Below, one piece after another: positions 53,627 to 61,214 of a stretch of 64,000 nucleotides of DNA. The translations under genes and the position numbers were made by a program. A model generated the notes under the pieces. The model was not told the origin of the DNA, made no database searches, and saw only the letters and a program-made list of their open reading frames with translations. Every line of letters starts with the position of its first letter. Positions within the stretch are counted from its first letter, which is position 1. Source of the DNA: Streptomyces sp. SDr-06 (GTDB taxonomy: Bacteria > Actinomycetota > Actinomycetes > Streptomycetales > Streptomycetaceae); NCBI RefSeq assembly GCF_003324565.1, contig NZ_QOLA01000001.1, positions 744,001 through 808,000 of the forward strand. Direction: 5' to 3'.

Positions 53627-54274
53627 ATGTCCTCCCCCGCGCTCACCGACCTCGTCGACGCCCTGCTCGCCACCCCGGGCCCCTTGCCGATCGTGTCCGC
53701 CGGCGACCCCGTCCTGCGGCGGCCCGCCGAGCCGGTGGACGGCCGTCTCGACCGCGAGCGCCTCGACCGCCTGATCGAGGCGATGCGCGAGACGATGCGC
53801 GCCGCCCCGGGCGTCGGTCTCGCCGCGCCGCAGGTGGGGCTCCCGCTGCGACTGGCGGTCATCGAGGACGCGGCGGAGGTGTCCGAGGAGATCCGGCACG
53901 CCCGCGGCCGCGTGCCGCAGCCGTTCCGGGTTCTGGTCAATCCCTCGTACGAGCCGGTCGGTCCCGGCGTTGCCGCGTTCTTCGAGGGCTGCCTGAGTGT
54001 GCCCGGCTGGGGCGCGGTCGTCGCCCGGCACGAGACCGTGCGCCTGCGGGCTCTGGACGAGCGGGGCGACGCGGTGGACGAGGTGTTCACCGGCTGGCCG
54101 GCCCGCATCGTGCAGCACGAGACCGACCATCTGAACGGCATCCTCTACCTGGACCGCGCGGAGTTGCGCTCGCTGTCCTCGCGGGAGGCGATGGCCGAGC
54201 GCTGGGCCCAGCCGACCCCGGCCGCGGCGGCCGAGGCCCTGGGGTTCGAGGTGGGCGACGCCGCGCGGGAGTGA
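53627..54274 (+). CDS. def: Peptide deformylase, second copy
   Basis: A 215-aa deformylase with intact motifs GVGLAAPQ, EGCLS and QHETDH. Compared with the copy at 16551-17087 it has a longer N terminus (about 20 extra residues) and C terminus and differs in motif spacing. The start ATG lacks a clear ribosome binding site. Two deformylases are common in Streptomyces; one may serve stress, developmental or resistance roles, but which is not visible here. Confidence 0.9.
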   Translation: MSSPALTDLVDALLATPGPLPIVSAGDPVLRRPAEPVDGRLDRERLDRLIEAMRETMRAAPGVGLAAPQVGLPLRLAVIEDAAEVSEEIRHARGRVPQPFRVLVNPSYEPVGPGVAAFFEGCLSVPGWGAVVARHETVRLRALDERGDAVDEVFTGWPARIVQHETDHLNGILYLDRAELRSLSSREAMAERWAQPTPAAAAEALGFEVGDAARE

Positions 54275-54381
54275 CCGCGCCCGTCACCGCGAGCCGACCG
54301 GGCGTGCCGCTCCGTGAGCGACGTTCGCTCTCGTAGCAAGGCACAAACCGGGGTGGGGCGCTGGCCTGCAGAAATCGCCAG

Positions 54382-54387
54382 TAGACT
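54382..54387 (+). promoter_or_regulatory. purB -10 box, leaderless start
   Basis: TAGACT lies eight bases before the GTG start of purB. No ribosome binding site is present, so a leaderless mRNA is likely. Confidence 0.5.
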
Positions 54388-54395
54388 CTGGACAC

Positions 54396-55838
54396 GTGAC
54401 TGCTGTGTCTGCGAAGCCTCGCATCCCGAACGTTCTGGCCGGCCGCTACGCCTCCGCGGAGCTCGCCGTCCTCTGGTCCCCCGAGCAGAAGGTCAAGCTG
54501 GAGCGCCAGCTGTGGCTCGCCGTGCTGCGTGCCCAGAAGGACCTGGGGATCGAGGTGCCCGAGGCCGCACTCGCCGACTACGAGCGCGTCGTCGACCAGG
54601 TCGACCTCGCCTCGATCGCCGAGCGCGAGAAGGTCACCCGGCACGATGTGAAGGCCCGCATCGAGGAGTTCAACGCCCTCGCGGGTCACGAGCAGGTCCA
54701 CAAGGGCATGACCTCCCGCGATCTGACCGAGAACGTCGAGCAGCTCCAGATCCGGCTGTCCCTCGAACTGATGCGAGACCGCACGGTGGCGGTCCTCGCC
54801 CGCCTCGGCAAGCTGTCCGGCGAGTACGCCGAGCTGGTCATGGCCGGGCGCTCGCACAACGTGGCCGCGCAGGCCACGACCCTGGGCAAGCGCTTCGCGA
54901 CCGCCGCCGACGAACTCCTGGTGGCGTACGGCCGCCTGGAGGACCTGCTCGCCCGCTACCCGCTGCGCGGGATCAAGGGTCCGGTCGGGACCGCTCAGGA
55001 CATGCTGGACCTGCTCGGCGGCGACGCGTCGAAGCTGGCCGACCTGGAGCAGCGCATCGCGGGCCACCTCGGCTTCGCCCACGCCTTCACGTCGGTCGGC
55101 CAGGTCTACCCGCGCTCGCTCGACTACGACGTGGTGACCGCGCTCGTGCAGCTGGCCGCCGCCCCGTCCTCCGTCGCCAAGACGATCCGGCTCATGGCGG
55201 GACACGAGCTGGTCACCGAGGGCTTCAAGCCCGGCCAGGTCGGCTCGTCCGCGATGCCGCACAAGATGAACACCCGCTCCTGCGAGCGCGTCAACGGCCT
55301 GATGGTGATCCTGCGCGGCTACGCCTCGATGACCGGCGAGCTGGCGGGCGACCAGTGGAACGAGGGTGACGTCTCCTGCTCGGTGGTCCGCCGGGTCGCG
55401 CTGCCCGACGCGTTCTTCGCCTTCGACGGCCTGCTCGAAACCTTCCTGACGGTGCTCGACGAGTTCGGCGCGTTCCCGGCCGTCGTCGCCCGTGAGCTGG
55501 ACCGCTACCTGCCGTTCCTGGCGACGACGAAGGTCCTGATGGCCGCCGTCCGCTCGGGCGTCGGCCGGGAGGCCGCGCACGAGGTCATCAAGGAGCACGC
55601 GGTCGCCTCCGCCCTCGCGATGCGCGAGCAGGGCGCCGAGCGCAACGAGCTCCTCGACAAGCTGGCCGCCGACGAGCGCATGCCGCTCGACCGCGCCCAG
55701 CTCGACGACCTGATGGCCGACAAGCTGTCCTTCACGGGTGCCGCCGGCGACCAGGTGACCGCGGTGGTCTCCCGCATCGAGGAGATCGTCAAGCAGCACC
55801 CCGCGGCCGCCGGTTACGCGCCGGGCTCGATCCTGTGA
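54396..55838 (+). CDS. purB: Adenylosuccinate lyase
   Basis: A 480-aa fumarase-superfamily lyase that acts twice in purine synthesis, on SAICAR and on adenylosuccinate. Signature elements are the flexible catalytic loop GSSAMPHKMNTR with the catalytic Ser, HEQVHKGMTSRD, and GRSHNVAAQATT. The GTG start fits a leaderless transcript. The mug gene follows 10 bp after the stop. Confidence 0.95.
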   Translation: MTAVSAKPRIPNVLAGRYASAELAVLWSPEQKVKLERQLWLAVLRAQKDLGIEVPEAALADYERVVDQVDLASIAEREKVTRHDVKARIEEFNALAGHEQVHKGMTSRDLTENVEQLQIRLSLELMRDRTVAVLARLGKLSGEYAELVMAGRSHNVAAQATTLGKRFATAADELLVAYGRLEDLLARYPLRGIKGPVGTAQDMLDLLGGDASKLADLEQRIAGHLGFAHAFTSVGQVYPRSLDYDVVTALVQLAAAPSSVAKTIRLMAGHELVTEGFKPGQVGSSAMPHKMNTRSCERVNGLMVILRGYASMTGELAGDQWNEGDVSCSVVRRVALPDAFFAFDGLLETFLTVLDEFGAFPAVVARELDRYLPFLATTKVLMAAVRSGVGREAAHEVIKEHAVASALAMREQGAERNELLDKLAADERMPLDRAQLDDLMADKLSFTGAAGDQVTAVVSRIEEIVKQHPAAAGYAPGSIL

Positions 55839-55848
55839 TGCCGCGCCC

Positions 55849-56406
55849 GTGCTGAGTCCCGAGGAACTCCAGGCCGCTCGCGACACCGTCATCCCCGACG
55901 TGATCGCGGGCGGTCTGTCCGTACTCTTCTGCGGCATCAATCCGGGCCTGATGTCGGGCGCCACGGGTCACCACTTCGCCCGCCCGGGCAACCGCTTCTG
56001 GCCGGTGCTGCACCTGTCCGGCTTCACCCCCCGGCAGCTGAAGCCCTCCGAGCAGAACGAACTCCTCTCCTACGGTCTCGGCATCACCAATGTCGTGGCC
56101 CGGGCCACCGCACGCGCCGACGAAATCGACGCCGAGGAGTTCCGCGAGGGCGGGCGCCTGCTGACGGCGAAGGTGGAGCAACTGCGGCCCAACTGGCTGG
56201 CCGTCGTCGGCGTGACCGCGTACCGCACGGCCTTCGGCGACCGCCGGGCCCGGATCGGTCCGCAGGACCGCACGATCGGCGCGACCCGGGTGTGGGTCCT
56301 GCCCAACCCGAGCGGCCTCAATGCCCACTGGACCGCCCAAACGATGGCCGAGGAGTACGCCCGTCTGCGCGTCGCCGCGCAGGCCTCCCCCTCCCAGCCC
56401 GACTAG
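55849..56406 (+). CDS. mug: G/U mismatch-specific DNA glycosylase
   Basis: A 185-aa uracil-DNA glycosylase family 2 (Mug) protein that removes uracil or ethenocytosine opposite guanine. The catalytic motif GINPG is near residue 30 and the intercalation motif NPSGLN is near the C terminus. It begins at GTG 55849, 10 bp after purB, and is likely cotranscribed although unrelated in function. Confidence 0.9.
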   Translation: MLSPEELQAARDTVIPDVIAGGLSVLFCGINPGLMSGATGHHFARPGNRFWPVLHLSGFTPRQLKPSEQNELLSYGLGITNVVARATARADEIDAEEFREGGRLLTAKVEQLRPNWLAVVGVTAYRTAFGDRRARIGPQDRTIGATRVWVLPNPSGLNAHWTAQTMAEEYARLRVAAQASPSQPD

Positions 56407-56433
56407 CCGAACCGTCCCATGCGGTGCGGGAGT

Positions 56434-56868
56434 TCAGGGAGGGTCGACCTCCGTCACGGTGACGCTCAGGTCCCAGCCCGCGCCCTCCTCCTCCAGGTCG
56501 AGGCCCACGGCGATCCACCGGCCCTCGACCCGCCACAGGTGCAGGAAGTCGAAGCCGACGGCGAACTCCGCCCAGGGCTCCGGTATCGCCTCGCCCGCGA
56601 CCAGCCGGGCCTGCGCGCTCCAGAGGCTGATCCACTGCGGCTCCTCCCAGCGCCGTGTGAGCTCGGCCACCAGGGCGTCGTGGTCGGCGACGCATTGGGC
56701 GCGCTTTTCCAGTCGCTCCGTCAGGTCCTCCCATTCCTCCTCGTCGGCGCTCAGGCACGCGCTGTGGTATCCCGGCCCGCTCACATCCGTGCCGCTGCGG
56801 CTGCGCTCCGCGGGGAACTCCCGGGTGCGCAGCCAGTCGATGTGCTGGAGGTACAGAGCGGTGGTCAT
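56434..56868 (-). CDS. Protein of unknown function
   Basis: A 144-aa acidic protein starting MTTALYLQHIDWLR and ending in a Glu/Asp-rich segment (LDLEEEGAGWDLSVTVTEVD). It is rich in tryptophan and has no signal peptide or membrane segment. I do not recognise a family. It converges with the mug gene. Confidence 0.55.
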   Translation of the reverse strand: MTTALYLQHIDWLRTREFPAERSRSGTDVSGPGYHSACLSADEEEWEDLTERLEKRAQCVADHDALVAELTRRWEEPQWISLWSAQARLVAGEAIPEPWAEFAVGFDFLHLWRVEGRWIAVGLDLEEEGAGWDLSVTVTEVDPP

Positions 56869-57211
56869 GCCGTCAGTAAACCGCCCGGCACTGACAATTG
56901 GCGGCCCGTCAGTCGCCGCTCGGCCACACCTCGGTCAGGCGTCGCGCCGCCACGGCGCCCACCGGCCGACGGCCACCGGGAGCGCCGCCCAGCCTGCCCT
57001 GGCGGCCATGCCGCTCCACGCGCCCAGCGGCCCGGCCGGGTCCTGGAGCAGGATCTTCCGGTCCGCCCGGTCCGGCCGGAAGTGGGCCGCGCCGCCGCCC
57101 TGCGACACGTGGCCCCGAGCTGATGCGCCTCCGTTACCGGCCGCCGCTCGCCGTACACCTGACCAGCGAGTACGATCCGGCAGACACGCGCACGAGCTGG
57201 GAGGACACACG
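56869..57211. other. Gap upstream of the ROK gene
   Basis: These 343 bases hold no well-supported gene. A 57-codon minus-strand frame (GTG 57108 to stop 56935) has a plausible tryptophan-rich C terminus but a weak start, so I do not annotate it as a gene. GGGAGG at 57199-57204 is the ribosome binding site of the ROK gene. No clear promoter was found. Confidence 0.45.
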
Positions 57212-58369
57212 TTGGGGCGGCTGACCGGCGGAGACCCCTCTCTGCTGCGGAGGATCAATTCCGCGGTGGTGCTGCATGCCCTGAGGGGCGCGGAATCTCC
57301 CACACTGACCGATCTGACCCGGATCACCGGTCTGTCCCGGCCGACGGTCGAGGGCGTGGTCGACGGCCTGATGGAGGCCGGGCTCGTCGTCGAGTCCGCC
57401 CCCGAGGAGGGCGAGGCACGGAGGCAGGGACGGCCCGCGCGACGCTTCCGGTTCCGGGCCGAGGCCGGGCATCTGCTCGGCATAGAGATCGGCCCGCACC
57501 GGGTGGCCGCGCTGCTGTCCGGCCTGGACGGACGGATCTTCGGCGCGGGTTCCCGCGAGGTGCCCGAGACGGCCTCGGCGGACGAACGTCTGGAGCGGGT
57601 CCGCCTGACCGTCGCCGACGTGCTGCGCCGTGCCGGTGTGGCGCGCAGCTCGTTGCGGGCGGTCGGTGTCGGCAGCCCGGGCATCGTCGAGGCCGACGGC
57701 ACGGTGCGGCTCGGCACCGCGCTGCCCGAGTGGACGGGGCTGGCCCTGGGCGAGCGGCTGCGGCGCTCCTTCCGCTGCCCGGTCCTGGTCGAGAACGACG
57801 CCAACGCGGCGGCCGTGGCCGAGCACTGGAAGGGTGCGGCGGCCGACTCCGACGACATCGTCTTCGTGATGGCCGGGCTGAGCCCGGGAGCGGGTTCGCT
57901 GATCGGCGGTCGGCTGCACCGCGGGTTCGGCGGTGCGGCGGGCGAGATCGGCGCGCTGCACCTGCTCGGCCGCGACGTCACCCCCGAGAAGCTGCTCTCG
58001 ACGACGGACGAGCCGTTGCACCCGCTGGACGAGCAGGCCGTCGCCGACGTGTTCGCGCTGGCCCGCGAGGGCGACACGCGGGCCCAGGCCGCGGTCGAGC
58101 GGTTCCTGCAGCGGCTCGTGCACGACGTGGCCGCGCTGGTACTGGCCCTCGATCCCGAACTGGTCGTCGTGGGCGGCTGGGCGGCCGGTATCGACGGCGT
58201 ACTGGAGCCGCTGCGCAGGGAGTTGGCGCGCTACTGCCTGCGGCCTCCCCGCGTGGTGCTCTCGATGCTGGGCGAGGCGGTGGTGGCGACGGGCGCGCTG
58301 CGCCTGGCCCTCGATCACGTGGAGGAAGAGCTGTTCGCCGTCGAGGGGACGGTGACGGCGCGGCGCTGA
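57212..58369 (+). CDS. ROK-family transcriptional regulator without zinc motif
   Basis: A 385-aa protein with an N-terminal winged helix (about residues 10-60, LTDLTRITGLSRPTVEGVVDG) and a ROK sugar-kinase-like domain. VENDANAAAVAEHW carries the catalytic-type Asp. After GEIGALHLLG, the CxCGxxGCxE zinc loop found in most ROK proteins is absent. It is therefore probably a sugar-sensing repressor without kinase activity. TTG 57212 follows GGGAGG by seven bases. It faces a GntR/UTRA regulator across a shared terminator. Confidence 0.85.
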   Translation: MGRLTGGDPSLLRRINSAVVLHALRGAESPTLTDLTRITGLSRPTVEGVVDGLMEAGLVVESAPEEGEARRQGRPARRFRFRAEAGHLLGIEIGPHRVAALLSGLDGRIFGAGSREVPETASADERLERVRLTVADVLRRAGVARSSLRAVGVGSPGIVEADGTVRLGTALPEWTGLALGERLRRSFRCPVLVENDANAAAVAEHWKGAAADSDDIVFVMAGLSPGAGSLIGGRLHRGFGGAAGEIGALHLLGRDVTPEKLLSTTDEPLHPLDEQAVADVFALAREGDTRAQAAVERFLQRLVHDVAALVLALDPELVVVGGWAAGIDGVLEPLRRELARYCLRPPRVVLSMLGEAVVATGALRLALDHVEEELFAVEGTVTARR

Positions 58370-58388
58370 GCGCACCCGACGACCGGCA

Positions 58389-58435
58389 AAAGCGTCACGG
58401 CCCGCGGCTTCGACAGCTGCGGGCCGTGGCGCTTT
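58389..58435. terminator. Bidirectional terminator between ROK and gntR genes
   Basis: AAAGCGTCACGGCCCGC pairs with the downstream GCGGGCCGTGGCGCTTT, giving 17 bp with one G-T wobble and a 13-base loop. U-runs flank both strands, the classical bidirectional form. Confidence 0.85.
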
Positions 58436-58453
58436 CGGATGCTGGGGCGGCGG

Positions 58454-59218
58454 TCAGGAGGCCCGGCGCTGCTGGCCGGGGTGGCTGATCTCCACGTCGC
58501 CCGAGTCGCCGAAGGTCAGGCGGCAGGTGTCCGCGCGGTAGGTGGCGACCGAGACGGCCACCGTGCGGCCCCCGGCGAAGTACCGGGTGGTCACGACGAG
58601 GACGGGGGCGCCGGGCAGCCGGTCGAGCTCCTTGGCGTCGTCGGCGCGCGCGGAGCCCAGCTCCACGGCGCGGTCCTGGCCTTCGAGCTCCAGGCGCTGC
58701 AGTTCACGCAGGACGGCGCGGCCGCGGGCGGGGCCCGAGGGGACGTCGATCGCGGACAGTTCGGGCACGGAGGCGGCCGGGACGTAGAGGAGCTCGGCGG
58801 CGACGGCCTGGCCGTGGACCACGCGGGTCCGGCGGACGGTGTGCATCTCCTCGCCGCGGGGGGCGTCGAAGAGGCGGGCCACCGCCTGCGGGGGCACGGC
58901 GGACGTCGCGTCGGCGGTCTGCCAGGCGTCGCCCGGCGCACCGGGCCAGTCGTGCTGGGCGGTGCCGACCGAGACGGCCGTGCGCGGCGGGGCGACGGTG
59001 GTGCCGACGCCGCGGCGCCGCTGGAGCCGACCCTCGAGTTCGAGCTGTTCCAGTGCCTGGCGGAGCGTGGCCCGTGCGACACCGAAGCGGGCGGCGAGGT
59101 CACGCTCGTTGGGCAGGATCTCGCCCACGGCGAAGTCCGAGTCGAGCGCCTCGCTGAGTACCGTCTTGAGGTGCCAGTACTTCGGTTCCGGCACCGATTC
59201 CAGCTGCGTGGTCCCCAC
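58454..59218 (-). CDS. GntR-family regulator with UTRA domain
   Basis: A 254-aa regulator of the HutC/DasR type. The winged helix at about residues 20-75 includes LPNERDLAARFGVARATLRQ and LEGRLQRRRGVGT. The rest is a UTRA effector domain, which in DasR-like proteins binds phosphorylated amino sugars. GTG 59218 follows GCGGAGGA by six bases; the frame upstream is open but unlikely. A TGGTC-AA-GACCA palindrome overlies its promoter, supporting DasR/NagR-type autoregulation. It faces the ROK gene. Confidence 0.88.
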   Translation of the reverse strand: MGTTQLESVPEPKYWHLKTVLSEALDSDFAVGEILPNERDLAARFGVARATLRQALEQLELEGRLQRRRGVGTTVAPPRTAVSVGTAQHDWPGAPGDAWQTADATSAVPPQAVARLFDAPRGEEMHTVRRTRVVHGQAVAAELLYVPAASVPELSAIDVPSGPARGRAVLRELQRLELEGQDRAVELGSARADDAKELDRLPGAPVLVVTTRYFAGGRTVAVSVATYRADTCRLTFGDSGDVEISHPGQQRRAS

Positions 59219-59296
59219 CCTGATCCTCCGCAATCGCCGTGTCCGCGGCGGCTTTCCGTGCCCTTGTTTATTAAAGGTTCCTGCACTAACTCTGCG

Positions 59297-59331
59297 ACCA
59301 TAGGGCGGCCCACCCCCTTGGTCAAGACCAA
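59297..59331 (-). promoter_or_regulatory. gntR promoter with DasR-like operator
   Basis: On the minus strand TTGACC (59320-59325) and TATGGT (59297-59302) are 17 bp apart, a good vegetative promoter. A perfect 14-bp palindrome, TTGGTC-AA-GACCAA (59318-59331), overlaps the -35. It closely resembles the DasR/NagR-type site TGGTCTAGACCA. The leader is about 70 bases. Confidence 0.7.
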
Positions 59332-59483
59332 TCCTCGTTCCGTTACGGAGCGCGCACGAGGGTTGCCGCAGAGCGTTCACACGACGTTCGTGCGCCGGTG
59401 ACGGCCGCGCGCCACCGGGCCCTCGGGGTGCGATCAAGGGCGAGGGAAGTCGCCGCGCGCGGGCGGCCTGTCCGGTATGCCCC

Positions 59484-59512
59484 TTGAACTCCACGCTACC
59501 GAGCGGTAGTTG
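59484..59512 (+). promoter_or_regulatory. Alpha/beta-hydrolase promoter with TetR-type operator
   Basis: TTGAAC (59484-59489) and TAGTTG (59507-59512) are 17 bp apart. CTACCG-AG-CGGTAG, a perfect palindrome typical of TetR-family sites, occupies 59496-59509, covering spacer and -10. No TetR gene is adjacent, so the repressor is elsewhere. The rest of the 342-bp divergent gap (59219-59560) holds no gene. Confidence 0.6.
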
Positions 59513-59560
59513 TTGCTGACAGGATGTCTAAGCGCGGATCCCAGGACAGGGAGCAGCACC

Positions 59561-60430
59561 ATGACGGCAGAGGTCTCGTTCACCATCGACACTCCCCGGG
59601 GGAGCCGCTCCGCCTCGGTCGCCTACCGGCGCGCAGGCACGGGTGAGCCGCTCCTGCTGCTCCACGGGATCGGCCACCATCTGCAGGCCTGGGACCCGGT
59701 CTTCGATCTGCTCGCCGCGGACCGCGACGTGATCGCGATCGACCTGCCCGGCTTCGGCGCCTCGCCCGCCCTTCCGGACGGCGTCTCCTACGACCTGGCG
59801 ACCGTCGTGCCGATCCTCGGCGCGCTGTCCGAGGCCCTGGGCATCGACCGGCCGCACGTCGCGGGGAACTCGCTGGGCGGCCTGCTCGCCCTGGAGCTCG
59901 GGCGCAAGAGGCTCGTACGCTCCGTGACGGCGCTCTCCCCCGCCGGGTTCTGGACACCCTCGGAGCGGCAGTACGCCTTCACGGTCCTGCGGACGATGCG
60001 GCAGGTGGCCAAGGCGCTGCCGCTCCCGGCCATCGAGCGGATGTCCCGCACACCCGCCGGGCGTACCGCACTGACCAGCACCATCTACGCGCGGCCCGCC
60101 CGGCGGTCAGCGGAGGCGGTGGTGGCCGAGACGCTGGCGCTGCGCCACGCGCCCGGGTTCGAGCAGACCCTCGCCGCCGGGCAGGGCGTCCTGTTCACCC
60201 ATGACGTGCCCTCGGTGCCGATCACCGTCGCCTGGGGCAGCAAGGACCGGCTGCTGCTGCGCCGCCAGGGCGTCCGCGCCAAGCACACCATCCCGGGCGC
60301 CCGGCTCGTGCGCCTGCCCGGCTGCGGCCATGTGCCCATGAACGACGACCCGGCGCTCGTCACCCGGGTCATCCTGGACGGAAGCCGCCCGGTCGGCGCG
60401 CTCGCCCGTCCGGCGGCCCAACACGCCTGA
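59561..60430 (+). CDS. Alpha/beta-fold hydrolase
   Basis: A 289-aa cytoplasmic hydrolase. The oxyanion HGIGHHLQAWDPV, nucleophile GNSLGGLLAL, and C-terminal acid and His (WGSKDRLLL, then GCGHVPMNDDP) form a full catalytic triad. The ATG at 59561 follows ACAGGGAG. A TetR-type palindrome lies in the promoter. Substrate unknown; close relatives include haloperoxidases and carboxylesterases. Confidence 0.87.
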   Translation: MTAEVSFTIDTPRGSRSASVAYRRAGTGEPLLLLHGIGHHLQAWDPVFDLLAADRDVIAIDLPGFGASPALPDGVSYDLATVVPILGALSEALGIDRPHVAGNSLGGLLALELGRKRLVRSVTALSPAGFWTPSERQYAFTVLRTMRQVAKALPLPAIERMSRTPAGRTALTSTIYARPARRSAEAVVAETLALRHAPGFEQTLAAGQGVLFTHDVPSVPITVAWGSKDRLLLRRQGVRAKHTIPGARLVRLPGCGHVPMNDDPALVTRVILDGSRPVGALARPAAQHA

Positions 60431-60454
60431 GCCCGGGCCGGCTTCGGCACGGGC
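60431..60454. terminator. Probable terminator between hydrolase and VOC genes
   Basis: GCCCG-G-GCCG-GCTT-CGGC-A-CGGGC forms a nine-pair stem with one internal mismatch directly after the hydrolase stop, between convergent genes. Confidence 0.55.
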
Positions 60455-60474
60455 GGGCGGCGCGGTCGCGTGGG

Positions 60475-60885
60475 TCAGGCGTTGGACCAGCCGCGCTCGC
60501 AGAGCACGAGGCGGTAGCCGTCCGGGTCGGCCACGGTCACTCCCCATGCGTTCCAGTACGGGTTCGGCGACCGCACCTCTGCCCCGCCGTGCGCCACCAG
60601 GCGGTCGACCAGTTCCCGAGGCACCTCCTCGTCGAGGTAGACGACCAGGAGGTCCTCCTCGGTGGGCCGGGGCTCCACCGGGTGGGCGGCCTCGTGAACC
60701 AGTTCCAGATGCCAGTCGGCGTCCGGCCAGCCGAGCATCAGGAGGTCGTGTTCGCCCGGTTCCGAGCCGCCCTCGGCGCGGTAGACGACCTTCAGACCGA
60801 GCCCCTCGACCCAGAAGCGCTCCGCCGCCGCCAGATCGCGGGACGGCCGTGCGATGCGGATGTGTGAACGGCCACCGATGGTCAT
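60475..60885 (-). CDS. VOC-family glyoxalase-like protein
   Basis: A 136-aa vicinal oxygen chelate protein with the paired beta-alpha-beta-beta-beta pattern: HIRIARPSRDLAAAERFW at the start and VADPDGYRLVLCER near the end, each with the usual metal-ligand positions. GAGGAGG precedes the ATG at 60885. Substrate unknown. Confidence 0.83.
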   Translation of the reverse strand: MTIGGRSHIRIARPSRDLAAAERFWVEGLGLKVVYRAEGGSEPGEHDLLMLGWPDADWHLELVHEAAHPVEPRPTEEDLLVVYLDEEVPRELVDRLVAHGGAEVRSPNPYWNAWGVTVADPDGYRLVLCERGWSNA

Positions 60886-61128
60886 CGGGTCCTCCTCGTG
60901 CCTCACCGGCAACCTAGCCAACGAAGATCCGCGGGTCGATCGTCCCTTGGTCCCCGTCCTTGCGACCTAGGGCCTGCCCGGCGCGGGATGCCTGCACGAT
61001 CGTCGGCCCCTACGGCTTGTTGGTCCCCCGGAGCAGTGGTCCATCACCTTGGCCGACTCCAGCACCGTCTGCTGGGCCGGTCGGCAGGCGGGGCACCGGC
61101 CGGTCCGCCGGGCGGGCCCCGGGCGGCT

Positions 61129-61172
61129 GTTCATCCCGCGTTCGCGTCCGCGCCGCAACCGGCCAGTAGGCA
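61129..61172 (+). promoter_or_regulatory. Candidate PHO box and -10 upstream of phoD
   Basis: Two 11-bp direct units, GTTCATCCCGC (61129-61139) and GTTCGCGTCCG (61140-61150), match the spacing of Streptomyces PHO boxes; the first is good, the second weaker. TAGGCA at 61167-61172 gives a -10 at normal distance, and the start codon is 42 bp further on. The rest of the 329-bp gap from 60886 holds no gene. Confidence 0.55.
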
Positions 61173-61214
61173 TGGCGGGCGACCCCGTGACCCACCTCCC
61201 AGGAGGCAATCCCG

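Noticed and set aside
56935..57108. 57-codon minus-strand frame upstream of the ROK gene
   Set aside because: It has a plausible tryptophan-rich end but no convincing start or ribosome binding site and no recognised family. Kept only as a note in the gap entry.
59510..59560. A longer start for the alpha/beta hydrolase giving a lipobox-like LTGC near the N terminus
   Set aside because: The extension begins inside the promoter and operator. ATG 59561 has a good ribosome binding site, and the extra segment has no signal-peptide core.
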